Origin: ANME-2 cluster archaeon
GTDB lineage: Archaea > Halobacteriota > Methanosarcinia > Methanosarcinales > Methanocomedenaceae
Reading direction: 5' to 3'
Assembly: GCA_019429385.1 (NCBI GenBank)
Contig: JAHYIS010000012.1
Span: forward strand, 1-53,986
Length of the DNA: 53,986 nucleotides
Part shown: positions 35,170-44,078 of the stretch, piece by piece
Layout: every line of letters starts with the position of its first letter
Position numbering within the stretch: position 1 is the stretch's first letter
Position numbers and translations under genes: made by a program
The notes under the pieces: model-generated
Seen by the model: the letters and a program-made list of their open reading frames with translations, nothing else
Told to the model about the DNA's origin: nothing
Databases searched by the model: none

Positions 35170-35764
35170 TTGTTTTTTTTTCAGAAATATCGTTATATAA
35201 TTATATATATTCTTACTAATATATCGAATATATAGTAATATATCTATAATTAAAATTGGATAATGTGAATACGCTTTTGGATAATCATTACTAGAATTTC
35301 ACAGACTATAAAATCAAATTTCGATTTAACACTGACGACGTCTTCGGAGAAAAGGAACCGATAAAACTCTGCTTCCATGAATTATTATCTTCACCAAAAC
35401 ACCCCTTGATGTGTGATCGGTTAAGTGATGAAACGTGAAAAATTACCGTTCTTTTAGTAAATTATTGATTGAAAACAAGATATTATATCTGGTGAAAATT
35501 CCCAGTACACCATTAACCTACAGCCTGCACCAACCCGAATCCATATACAGTATCTCTCCCAGGTACACCCAGGTCGATCGCTCCATCAGCTATTGCAGCC
35601 CTGACCTCATCAGGTGAAGCTCCACCATTGTCCTGCAACACCAGCGCAGCCACCCCGCTCACAAAGGGAGCCGCCATCGAGGTCCCGCTCATTGAACGAT
35701 ACCCCCCGTCCAGCCATGTGGAATAGATACCCACACCCGGCGCAGCCAGTTCGACTTCGCTGCC
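34966..35764. repeat. ~0.8-kb direct repeat, copy 2
   Basis: This is the second copy of the leader-promoter-subtilase-end segment (see 33065-33861). Differences between copies are scattered single-base changes plus short indels. It extends in coding sense a little further into the subtilase fragment. Confidence 0.85.
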
Positions 35765-35812
35765 GTCTGCGCTCCAGGATACTACCATGGTATTCTGGTC
35801 ATTTGAATCGGA
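35513..35812 (-). pseudogene. Truncated subtilase 3' end, copy 2
   Basis: The minus strand is open for about 99 codons and encodes the C-terminal part of an S8 protease with SWSADGSEVELAAPGVG, the Ser motif GTSMAAPFVSG and the end GFGLVQAVG. A stop codon lies directly upstream of the open stretch (about 35813-35815), and the Asp and His active-site regions are missing. The ATG at 35788 has no clear ribosome-binding site. It is a remnant that keeps its reading frame, unlike copy 1. Confidence 0.8.
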
Positions 35813-35870
35813 TTAATTGCTTTTAGCAATTATATTACAATCATCATCGCTACCATTTTAATTATGAATT

Positions 35871-35894
35871 AAAAAAAAGGGCTCATTGAGCCCC
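35871..35894 (-). terminator. Terminator of the unit-3 operon, overlapping the stop
   Basis: On the minus strand GGGCTC / GAGCCC closes an AAT loop and is followed by eight T. The TGA of the 218-residue protein gene (35883-35885) lies at the loop. Confidence 0.85.
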
Positions 35895-36539
35895 AATAGA
35901 ATCCAACAACTCATAAAGAGGTATTTTTCTATATTTTTCGGGAACGTCAGGTCTCACTGCTTGATTGTCCTCTGTTATACTGAATTTCCCAAATTTCCAG
36001 GAAGTAACTCTATAATGTGTCCTGGCACTATTATCAGTGAATGGATCTTCTTTTGTTAAAAACAGCATTACTTTTTCTCCTTCCTCAAACTTTGCTTCAT
36101 CTTCTACAATGCCAATATAGTTTCCTACTTGTCCACCACTTGTTCGGACAGTAATTACCTGTGGTGTTGACTCATCTTTTATTGTCTCATCTACTCTAAT
36201 AATTACATCAGTATAGATAGTTTCTTCCTGATATCTTTTATTAGCTTCTTCTTTAGATGTTGGCATACCAGTATAATCAGGTTTTTTCCCATCTGCTGTG
36301 TTCCATCTGCTTGGGAGAATTTTTAACACATGACCAATTATTATACTCTCTGAGTTTTCATAAATGAATGAATTGTTAAGTACTTCCTCAGACCATGAAC
36401 TGGTAGTTATTGTATAGGTTGGTTCTTCTTCACCAAATTTTTCGATATTGGCATTCAAAACAGCAGCACCAGTTATGAAAATCGCGAATAATAATATTGA
36501 TATGTAATATTTATTCAATTTTATCTTCTCCTTAAACAT
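35883..36539 (-). CDS. Membrane-anchored exported protein, partner of the matrixin-like protease
   Basis: This protein of up to 218 residues has an N-terminal signal anchor (YYISILLFAIFITGAAVL, about 11-28) and an exported domain with many charged residues. It matches no family I recognise. It starts four bases after the protease gene ends, so the two form one operon. The ATG at 36539 has no ribosome-binding site, whereas AAGGAG lies within the frame nine bases before a TTG at 36518, which could be the true start. It could serve as inhibitor, anchor or substrate of the protease; this is inference from the operon. Confidence 0.65.
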   Translation of the reverse strand: MFKEKIKLNKYYISILLFAIFITGAAVLNANIEKFGEEEPTYTITTSSWSEEVLNNSFIYENSESIIIGHVLKILPSRWNTADGKKPDYTGMPTSKEEANKRYQEETIYTDVIIRVDETIKDESTPQVITVRTSGGQVGNYIGIVEDEAKFEEGEKVMLFLTKEDPFTDNSARTHYRVTSWKFGKFSITEDNQAVRPDVPEKYRKIPLYELLDSIGAQ

Positions 36540-36543
36540 TTAA

Positions 36544-37101
36544 TTATTCAGCTCCGTATAAAAATTTAATACCATCTTTATCATCGAGATTTAATGTTCT
36601 TCTGTAAGTAACTCCTAGACCCCCGAATCCATACATTGTTTTTATTACATCATGTGGTCCATACAGGTCACCTAAATATAAGAAGTGACCAAATTCATGA
36701 GTAGCTACATCCTGAACATCATGTTTATTGCTTTCCCCTGTTGTAGACCAGGATAAATCGCCATTAAATGTCATTTTAACTGAGGTAATCGTTGTCCCAA
36801 TTCCTTCAACATCTGTCTTTGCTTGTGGTCCACCGGTTCCAAGACTTTTTTTGAAAATGTTTGCAGTCCAAAAATCCTCTTTGATCCTGAACGTTGAACC
36901 AGCTGAATCCCAAGTAGATTCAGCATTTCTTATAGGGTCTTTCCATGATGAGGGTATCGACTGGTACCAATCCCATCCATAATATGCTTTATTTGCATCC
37001 CACTTATATCCTGGAGCATCATATGCACTCGCAGGTATTGATGAAAATAGTATTAGCAATGCAACAAAAAATGTACTTAATAGCATTTTTCTATTTCTCA
37101 T
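36544..37101 (-). CDS. Secreted matrixin-like zinc metalloprotease (unit 3)
   Basis: This 185-residue protein has a signal peptide (about 1-26, ending SSIPASA) and a zincin domain. The zinc motif is THEFGHFLYLGDLYG near 135-149, an HExxHxxxxxD/H variant in which the third ligand would be Asp146 or the following PHD His. A Met-turn candidate, TMYGFGG, follows. The length fits a minimal matrixin (M10-like) without propeptide or hemopexin. It would act outside the cell. The third copy of the structured leader precedes it. Catalytic Glu is present. Confidence 0.75.
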   Translation of the reverse strand: MRNRKMLLSTFFVALLILFSSIPASAYDAPGYKWDANKAYYGWDWYQSIPSSWKDPIRNAESTWDSAGSTFRIKEDFWTANIFKKSLGTGGPQAKTDVEGIGTTITSVKMTFNGDLSWSTTGESNKHDVQDVATHEFGHFLYLGDLYGPHDVIKTMYGFGGLGVTYRRTLNLDDKDGIKFLYGAE

Positions 37102-37304
37102 ATTCTTATTTCCTCTAAATTATTTCTCCCGGAGGCAAAACCAGCAAGTTTTAAATACGTTTAAAGCCCACATTATATTGCCTTCGGGCATAGTGGGGTT
37201 TCGGCCTGATCTTTACCGATGTATGCCTAAATCCCACCCTTCTTTTCATGTACTTGATAGTTTAATCAGTACAGCGATTCATAACCAAACAAACTATATA
37301 AACA
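37102..37304 (-). promoter_or_regulatory. Promoter and structured mRNA leader, copy 3
   Basis: The leader is conserved while DNA upstream of the TATA element (37293-37304) has diverged strongly from copies 1 and 2. Pseudoknot strands are intact: GTGGG (37233-37237) with CCCAC (37193-37197), GGCATA (37222-37227) with TATGCC (37187-37192). The first hairpin keeps its stem but has a different loop. The Shine-Dalgarno is AGAGG, so only four pairs with CCTCC remain. Internal CGG / CCG pairing of the pseudoknot loop is possible here and in copy 2. Confidence 0.65.
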
Positions 37305-37556
37305 GTTTGTTTTTTTTTCATAATATATTTACTAAATTATATAATAATATATATTTATCGATAATTAAATATTGGATATATGACATAAAATGTATACTAT
37401 TAATACACTTTAGGATAAGCATTAGAAAAATTTCACACACGAAAAAATCAAATCCTGATTGCACGAATCTCATCTCAAGAGATTTTGAACTGATAAAACA
37501 TCTACTCCGCATGTTTTTTAAATATGCATCAACCCCTTACTTTTCAAAACACCCAT
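37305..37556. other. Diverged repeat remnant and spacer
   Basis: No gene is called here. Short stretches still match the upstream part of the 0.8-kb repeat, for example around TTTAGGATAAGCATTAG and TTTCACA, up to about 37470. No subtilase fragment is present, so this copy lost it or never had it. Confidence 0.5.
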
Positions 37557-37955
37557 TCATCCCCTTTCCAGCACAGTCACATCCACACTCCTGTGCCTGG
37601 GTCCGTCCAGTTCAGCAAAATAAATGCGCTGCCAGGTACCCGGCACCAATTTCCCGTCAATGACAGGAACAGTCTCACTGGAGCCAGGCAATACAGCCTT
37701 CAGGTGAGCATCAGCATTGTTATCTATCCTGTCATGTTCATAGCCAGCAGAGAAAGGAATGAGCTGCTCAAGCAAGTTCAGGATATCAGAGCAAAGACCT
37801 GATTCATTCTCGTTAATGATAATGGAGGTTGTGGAATGGCGGGTACTGATCACACATATTCCATTTTGTACTTTGCTACCTTTGACACGTTCCCCAACCT
37901 GTGCCGAAATATCCACTAACTCAATCCGTGAACCAGTATGTATATCCAGAGACAT
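37557..37955 (-). CDS. YjbQ family protein (UPF0047)
   Basis: This protein of about 132 residues has the family signature CVISTRHSTTSIIINENE, the HDRIDNNADAHLKAVLPG metal-site region and the QRIYFAELDGPRHRSV end. YjbQ proteins have weak thiamine-phosphate synthase activity and an uncertain main role. The ATG at 37955 (MSLDIHTGSR) is preferred over 37973 because it matches the usual family start. It is cytoplasmic. Confidence 0.9.
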   Translation of the reverse strand: MSLDIHTGSRIELVDISAQVGERVKGSKVQNGICVISTRHSTTSIIINENESGLCSDILNLLEQLIPFSAGYEHDRIDNNADAHLKAVLPGSSETVPVIDGKLVPGTWQRIYFAELDGPRHRSVDVTVLERG

Positions 37956-37988
37956 AGCGTTCCCTGGATACAAAAGTAGTCAGATACC

Positions 37989-38378
37989 TTAAATATACTG
38001 GAGCTTGTAGGACGCGAAATTCAGGGTTACCATACTTACTATCATGCAGGCAGATAAGGAATACAGCACAGTATCCACAGGGATAGTACTAAGACTTCCA
38101 TTGGCGATAAACAGGATACCACCTACGATCGATATGGCAAGGAATGTCATACCCGTAGAAGCTAATGCACCGCCGACCAGCGACCAGGGATGCTCGGCAC
38201 CTCTTCGCTCAAAGAACACAGAGCCCAGCGTGAACCCTATTGCAAATATCAGGAGAATCACGGGTGCCGGTAGCGGCAATCCGGTGTCGAACAGGTAAAT
38301 GATACCCAGCGCAACTGCAATCATGGTCAGGGACATACCCAGTACTGTAGCCAGTGTCCGCAAAAAATAATTATCCAT
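37989..38378 (-). CDS. Four-helix membrane protein
   Basis: This 129-residue protein has four clear membrane helices (about 8-28, 36-54, 68-90 and 100-122) and short loops. No family name can be given. It is followed 15 bases later by the YjbQ gene in the same direction, and might be co-transcribed with it. Confidence 0.7.
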   Translation of the reverse strand: MDNYFLRTLATVLGMSLTMIAVALGIIYLFDTGLPLPAPVILLIFAIGFTLGSVFFERRGAEHPWSLVGGALASTGMTFLAISIVGGILFIANGSLSTIPVDTVLYSLSACMIVSMVTLNFASYKLQYI

Positions 38379-38487
38379 AGCTATTCTAATTGTCCATCCC
38401 TCCGATATTAAACATTTTAATTAAATTATATACAAAGGTGTATATATCACTTTCCCTGAAAAAATCCCTGAAATCACGAAAGAGCCC

Positions 38488-39816
38488 TTATCCGCCCATT
38501 TTTTTCATCATCTTCTGGAGATTGAACTTTCCGCCACGCAGACCCTTAAAAGCCTGCTGCATCATCTTGTGCTGCTTAAGCAGGAGCCGGACATCTTCCT
38601 GGGAAGTCCCCGAACCCATAGAAATCCTTTTAATCCTGCTGCTGCCTACGATCTTCGGTTCTTCCAGTTCTTTCTCAGTCATGCTGTCCATGACAACCTT
38701 GAACTTCTTGAGCGTGCTCTCAGTGGTCTGGTACTGTTCCTCTGATATGTTCGTACCTTTCGGAATCATCGGAAGACCAGGTATCATCTGCATTATCTGT
38801 TTAAGCGGCCCCATCTTTTTCATGGCTTCCATCTGTTTGTACATGTCCTTCAGAGTAAACTTTCCCTTCATCATGTTCTCTACATCGAACTCTTCTTCAG
38901 CCATGGCTTCCTGTGCCCGTTCGACAAGACTTTTGATATCCCCCATACCCAGAAGCCGTGAAATGAACCGGTCAGGTTCAAACTTCTCAAAATCGTCCGG
39001 TCTCTCTCCGGTACCGATAAAAGCAATGGATGTTCTGGTCTCGGATACTGCAGACAGTGCTCCACCACCCTTGGCTGTACCATCAAGTTTACTGATTACC
39101 ACTCCGGTAATACCGATGGATTGATTGAATACCTTAGCCTGTTCACTGGCCTGTTGGCCCAGTGCCGCATCAATGACCAGCAACTTATGTTCGGGCATGG
39201 ATACCTTATGTATCTCCTCCATTTCCCGGATCAGGTCATCCTCCATGGCATGCCGTCCGGCGGTATCGATGATCAGCACATCGTGTTTGGCCACAGCCTG
39301 CATCCCGCGCCTGACAATGGCAACGGCGTCCTTATTGTCCTTCTCGCCATAGAAGGGAACATTCAACCGGCCACAGAGCGTGCTTAACTGTTCATAGGCT
39401 CCGGGTCTGTATGTATCAGCGCATATAACAGCCGGTTTCAATCCTTTTCTCTGGAAGAACCTGGCAAGTTTTGAGGTAGTAGTGGTCTTACCGCTGCCCT
39501 GGAGGCCCACCATCATGATCTTTTGCCCGGTAAGTTTCACACCGGTCCCGGTACCCATGATATGTATGAGTTCCTGGTACACGATATTTATCACATGTTC
39601 ACGGGGACTCATACCAGGGGGAACATCTTCCTTCAAGGACCGTTCCTTGATAGTCCTGGATAATTCCATAACCATTTTAACATTGACATCTGCCTGCAGC
39701 AATGCGCGCTGAATTTCCTTTACAGCTTCTCCCACAACCTTTTCATCTATCCTGCCAGCACCTGCTAACTTTTTCAGAGTATTTTGCAGTGAACTTCCCA
39801 GTTTATCCAATACCAT
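38488..39816 (-). CDS. srp54: Signal recognition particle protein SRP54
   Basis: The 442-residue GTPase has an N-terminal helical domain, a G domain with [24 protein letters not shown] and [11 protein letters not shown], and a Met-rich M domain (about 300-440) that binds 7S RNA and signal sequences. It delivers ribosomes making membrane and exported proteins to the membrane. Length and motifs are complete. Confidence 0.97.
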   Translation of the reverse strand: MVLDKLGSSLQNTLKKLAGAGRIDEKVVGEAVKEIQRALLQADVNVKMVMELSRTIKERSLKEDVPPGMSPREHVINIVYQELIHIMGTGTGVKLTGQKIMMVGLQGSGKTTTTSKLARFFQRKGLKPAVICADTYRPGAYEQLSTLCGRLNVPFYGEKDNKDAVAIVRRGMQAVAKHDVLIIDTAGRHAMEDDLIREMEEIHKVSMPEHKLLVIDAALGQQASEQAKVFNQSIGITGVVISKLDGTAKGGGALSAVSETRTSIAFIGTGERPDDFEKFEPDRFISRLLGMGDIKSLVERAQEAMAEEEFDVENMMKGKFTLKDMYKQMEAMKKMGPLKQIMQMIPGLPMIPKGTNISEEQYQTTESTLKKFKVVMDSMTEKELEEPKIVGSSRIKRISMGSGTSQEDVRLLLKQHKMMQQAFKGLRGGKFNLQKMMKKMGG

Positions 39817-39875
39817 GGTGACCTTCCTATCGAAATTTACTTTTACATGTGTTCAAGATAAATAAATAACTACCT

Positions 39876-40850
39876 TTAAATTACGAACACAAACGTGAAC
39901 CAGGCAATCAATACTAATATCACAGAATGTTTCAATCCTGCCATTGCTTCGCCTTCCCCCATCTGTCCTGCTACCAGACCCGAAGAGAATCCCTGTATCA
40001 ATGATGCATGGAAGAACAGGCGGTTGAACGTATCAGGATTGAAAGCACCTACGAATTTCTCGGCTCCACTACCGGTTCTCGCAGCAGTGACACCGGCTTC
40101 AGCCATCACAGGAATGAAGCTATACGACAGTATCCCGATCACGAACAGGAATACCATGAATGACATGTAACTTATGACTACATAAATAATCATGTTACTG
40201 AGCCTTTCCCGTTCAAGAAGTTTAATGGTATAAGCATCAGTGGCAGCTACTTCCAGGACATCCGGAACATTACCACCAGCCCGGCTGGCCTGGTTTATCA
40301 ATGCTACAGAGCGGTGTATCAGTGGTGTTTCAACCCTGTCTGCAAATTTTTCAAGAGCTTCTTCAAATGATATACCCCAGGAGAGCATGGAATCGATCTG
40401 CCTGATCTCAGGACTCAGGTCGCCATACTCGCCTTTAGCGATTGTGTTAACTGAGCGGGTAAGAGTCATTCCTGACCGGTTCATTTCGGCAACGTCCCTG
40501 AGGAAATTAGGGAAATACTCTTCTATCTTCTTGACAGTCCGTCTGTGGGTATGTTGAAGTATTCCGGGGGGGATTATTGCAATCAGTATGGAGAACAGCA
40601 CAACATGATCGAAGGCAGGAGTAAAACCAGTTTGTATACCGAAAAGTATCAGGAAGGTTATGGCAATAGGAAGACTGAATACCAATCCATACATTGGCTG
40701 TCGTTTCATTTGTTGCTTAGGTGACTTTAGGAAATTACGTATATTAATCCATTTCCTGGCTTCGGTTATTTCCAGAAGTACTTTATCCTGTTCCAATCCC
40801 TCTGAAAGAACATCAAGCTCACGATTGTCTGGAGTCAAATCTTTCATCAT
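39876..40850 (-). CDS. Tad/type II secretion F-domain membrane protein (TadC-like)
   Basis: The 324-residue protein has two membrane helices before and two or three after a cytoplasmic T2SSF domain containing FLRDVAEMNRSGMTLTRSV and SWGISFEEALEKFADRV. Such proteins form the membrane platform for archaeal pilus or secretion ATPases. It follows the TadB-like gene by three bases. The pair resembles the two-protein platform of Tad systems, with this as the distal one. Confidence 0.85.
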   Translation of the reverse strand: MMKDLTPDNRELDVLSEGLEQDKVLLEITEARKWINIRNFLKSPKQQMKRQPMYGLVFSLPIAITFLILFGIQTGFTPAFDHVVLFSILIAIIPPGILQHTHRRTVKKIEEYFPNFLRDVAEMNRSGMTLTRSVNTIAKGEYGDLSPEIRQIDSMLSWGISFEEALEKFADRVETPLIHRSVALINQASRAGGNVPDVLEVAATDAYTIKLLERERLSNMIIYVVISYMSFMVFLFVIGILSYSFIPVMAEAGVTAARTGSGAEKFVGAFNPDTFNRLFFHASLIQGFSSGLVAGQMGEGEAMAGLKHSVILVLIAWFTFVFVI

Positions 40851-40853
40851 ATC

Positions 40854-41780
40854 TTACACCTCCGGAGTAATGCTGGAAATAAGTATTACAAATGTCAGGG
40901 TGGCTAAAGGAATTGCGATGTATATCAGTAAATACATCAACATGAGATCCATACCGCCCATTGTGGCCATGACCGACATCATTACAATTAAAAAGAGGGG
41001 ACCGGCAACAAACGCTGTAATATAGGTCTCAGCAATAAGTCCGAGGGTTTCAAGGAACTCCTGTTGTTCCCGTCTATTCTCAATAACGTACTGATTCGCT
41101 TTGATCTTGAAATATGATTCTAAATCACCACCGGATGAGACGATAGTAATTGCTCCCTGGAGAAATTCCTGGAACCTGTACGATGGAGTCGTAGAAGCTA
41201 CCGTCTTCATTGCTTGAACAAGGTCAAAACCAAGTACTTTTATGTTCCTGACTATGTATGATGCTTCTTTAGCTGCTTCACCATATATTGTATTCTTTGC
41301 AAGACTGCTCAAAATATCGACAGGTATCACACCGGCACCTGACATTGCAGACATATAATGCACGGCATAGGGAAGCATCAGATCGATATTTCGTTTTCTA
41401 TCGCTGTTAATTGCTTTAGGGGCATTTATGAAAGCAACATATGTCCCGCCGCCAAAAACAACCACAATTAAGATGGTAGAGACCACTTTCCAGAAAATAT
41501 CTTTATACTCGCGGAAGCCCAAAAAAACATCAGTTACTATCGAACGAGAAAAAGTAATGTCCGGTACACCAAGCAATGATACCAGGAGAACCGCAACAAT
41601 CAACCCGAATAGTGCCATTAAAATCGAACAGGTAACTGCCATCGACAGGTACATATCATAACTAATGTTCATTCTGGTCTTGAGCAAATCCTGTCTCAAT
41701 TCAAAGTAATGTTCGCGCCGCTTTTTAAAGTATTCCCCGAATAAATGATATGAATAACTACCAAGATGCTTAATTGCCAT
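40854..41780 (-). CDS. Tad/type II secretion F-domain membrane protein (TadB-like)
   Basis: The 308-residue protein is the first of two adjacent platform proteins. It has membrane helices near 45-70 and 95-115, a T2SSF domain with YAVHYMSAMSGAGVIPVDIL and a C-terminal pair of helices. Its start overlaps the ATPase gene end by 11 bases, so the ATPase and both platform proteins are translated together. Confidence 0.85.
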   Translation of the reverse strand: MAIKHLGSYSYHLFGEYFKKRREHYFELRQDLLKTRMNISYDMYLSMAVTCSILMALFGLIVAVLLVSLLGVPDITFSRSIVTDVFLGFREYKDIFWKVVSTILIVVVFGGGTYVAFINAPKAINSDRKRNIDLMLPYAVHYMSAMSGAGVIPVDILSSLAKNTIYGEAAKEASYIVRNIKVLGFDLVQAMKTVASTTPSYRFQEFLQGAITIVSSGGDLESYFKIKANQYVIENRREQQEFLETLGLIAETYITAFVAGPLFLIVMMSVMATMGGMDLMLMYLLIYIAIPLATLTFVILISSITPEV

Positions 41781-43929
41781 AAAGTTCTTTCCTCACAATT
41801 TCCATCAACGTTTTTGGTTCACGATAGTACGATACAACGATCTTGGCCACATCTTCATAATGTTTAACATTCTTCATCCGCGCCCATTCAAGGATCTCCT
41901 GTCTCTGTTTGAGTTCAATCTGGAGACGTTCATCGTTCCATCCTCTGTTCTGCAATATAGATTCAAGGACATACGACCTTCCCGAATAAATAAATTCATC
42001 TTTTGACGCATTCCATGTGAAAACCTCATTTGTGAGCAATTCTCCGGTCCTGGGGTCAACTCCTACGATCTCTGTAATGGATTTAGCCCGTCGGACTCTT
42101 TCTTCTCCGACCCTTACCTGCACCTGGATAATGACAATATCAAGTGCCTGGAGCATTATCCTTGGTACATTTATGGGAGGATTCTCAAGTCGGTGTACCA
42201 CAGATTGGACAGAATCTGCATGCATGGTCGAAAAAGTAGTGTGACCTGTACTCATTGCCTGGAATAACACGTACGCCTCTTCACCCCGTACTTCACCTAC
42301 AAGAAGGTATTCAGGACGCTGTCTCAATGCTGCCCTTAACAGGTCGTACATATCAATAGAACCTGCTTCGCCACCCGTGAACGTTTCCCGGGTTACACCA
42401 GCAATCCAGTTAGGATGCGGCAGGTTCAACTCCCTGGTATCTTCAATGGACACAATTTTTGTCTGTGGCGGAATGAACAGGGCCATAGCATTCATAGAAG
42501 TGGTTTTTCCTGACGCAGTTCCACCTGCAAAAATGAGATTTTTGTTATTCTCTGCAGCTAACCACATATAGGATGTAATGGATGTCGAATATGTATGGAA
42601 GTCTATAAGGTCGGGTGGAGTCAGCGGGCTTTCCTTGAATTTTCTGATAGTAAATGAACTGCCCCTGGTGGTCACTTCCCGGCCAAGCGTCAATTGTATC
42701 CTTGAACCATCAGGCATCGTGGCATCAAGGAGGGGATCAGCAATAGAGATGTGTCTTCCACATATCTGTGCTATCCTTGTTACAAATCCATCAAGTTTTG
42801 ACTCATTATCAAATTTTATATCAGCCTCGATTGAATCGTATTTCCTATGGTACACAAACAGGGATGAATGTGGACCGTCACAGGAAATATCCTCAAGGTT
42901 GGCGTCATGCATGAGCGGATCAATAATTCCATATCCCATAAACTCGGTAAACAGGAAATACATAATCTTCGTAAAGGATATGGTATCAATTTTTATTTGG
43001 TAATCCCAGAGTATATCTGTCACTTTATCCTGCAGATATTTCTTTGCGCCTTTTTCTTCCAGCTGGGTAAGGTTTACATCAAGGGTTTCACCAAGCCTGA
43101 CCTTTAGTTCAGCGAATAGTTGTTTTTCGCCTTCGGTTAACTCTGGTTCAAGGGTCTGGTACAGATAACTATGGGAGTTAGGATTATAGACCACCCTGAC
43201 ATAAGCATAGGGCACATTTACTTCATAGACTTCGATCTCATCATAGAGAAAATTTGTTGGTAAAGATAAATCGACCAGAGGTCCGTGCTTTTCAGGGTCA
43301 TAATCTTCCAGTACCAGCTTTTCCCGTTTAAAGCGCTGGGTAATGCGTTCGATAAATGAAAGTTTTGGAACAGGTATTTCTTCAATGTCCGGAGATAAGA
43401 CCGCTTCTGTTTCCAGTCGAGTGATTTCCTGTAATGTCTTCTCCCATATTGATTCTAGGGAATCGGGCAATACTACTCGTCTGTGTTCTATTGTGCGACT
43501 GTCACCAATACGGTATCGCAACCTGCCAATATTGATCTTATCTCCATCTGGCATGATAAGTTCAGACAGCATGGATTCAGGTGTTGCAGATTCTGATTGT
43601 TTTTTCTTGATAGTTACAATATTGTTGTTTACCTGATTGTTACTACTGGAAGTCTCATCTCCCGCGATAATAGACCTGCCAGATTTTGTGATTACAGCAT
43701 CCTGCGCCTTCTCGACAGCTTCCGGTTCATTGAAATCATCATGAGATGTATCAGGAGTTGATAAGACGGATGAGTCATCTTGTTCAGGTTCAGTCACTCT
43801 CTCCCCTTCATTGAAAGTACCTGGTGAAACGTTCCGATGGTCCCTCATTATACGGGTATTTTCAACAGACTTCAACCGATTTTTAAGGTCGGTTTGATCA
43901 GCCTCCGAATCATTTTTTAACATTACCAA
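41770..43929 (-). CDS. Type II/IV secretion ATPase (TadA/GspE-like)
   Basis: This 719-residue ATPase has a long, polar and probably disordered N-terminal region (1-~150), an N2-like domain and a C-terminal motor domain. The motor has Walker A GGTASGKTTSMNA, the Asp box SIEDTRELNLPHPNW, Walker B-like YLLVGEVRGEEAY and the His box FSTMHADSVQSVVHRLE. It powers assembly or retraction of an archaeal type IV pilus-like structure with the next two genes. No prepilin or prepilin peptidase gene is in the window. Confidence 0.92.
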   Translation of the reverse strand: MVMLKNDSEADQTDLKNRLKSVENTRIMRDHRNVSPGTFNEGERVTEPEQDDSSVLSTPDTSHDDFNEPEAVEKAQDAVITKSGRSIIAGDETSSSNNQVNNNIVTIKKKQSESATPESMLSELIMPDGDKINIGRLRYRIGDSRTIEHRRVVLPDSLESIWEKTLQEITRLETEAVLSPDIEEIPVPKLSFIERITQRFKREKLVLEDYDPEKHGPLVDLSLPTNFLYDEIEVYEVNVPYAYVRVVYNPNSHSYLYQTLEPELTEGEKQLFAELKVRLGETLDVNLTQLEEKGAKKYLQDKVTDILWDYQIKIDTISFTKIMYFLFTEFMGYGIIDPLMHDANLEDISCDGPHSSLFVYHRKYDSIEADIKFDNESKLDGFVTRIAQICGRHISIADPLLDATMPDGSRIQLTLGREVTTRGSSFTIRKFKESPLTPPDLIDFHTYSTSITSYMWLAAENNKNLIFAGGTASGKTTSMNAMALFIPPQTKIVSIEDTRELNLPHPNWIAGVTRETFTGGEAGSIDMYDLLRAALRQRPEYLLVGEVRGEEAYVLFQAMSTGHTTFSTMHADSVQSVVHRLENPPINVPRIMLQALDIVIIQVQVRVGEERVRRAKSITEIVGVDPRTGELLTNEVFTWNASKDEFIYSGRSYVLESILQNRGWNDERLQIELKQRQEILEWARMKNVKHYEDVAKIVVSYYREPKTLMEIVRKELYGN

Positions 43930-44078
43930 ACCTTCATTTTTTATGCTACACTATATATTCTTTTTATTCAGATTGATGTAATAGGATATAAAAGTTATAT
44001 GAGACCTAATAATAATTTGAGATTCTATAATATATTCTATGATATTATTTAGCAGTAAGTAAGTACTTATACGTAACG

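Noticed and set aside
33065-37304. CRISPR array or insertion sequences in the repeat region
   Set aside because: The repeats are long, few, contain promoters and leaders, and lack spacers. No transposase frame and no terminal inverted repeats were found.
37318-37512. 64-residue minus-strand frame before unit 3
   Set aside because: It lies in the AT-rich diverged part of the repeat, has no ribosome-binding site and corresponds to non-coding sequence in the other copies.
44060-44069. TAAGTACTTA palindrome before elp3
   Set aside because: Ten-base AT-rich palindromes are common in such spacers and there is no second copy to support an operator.
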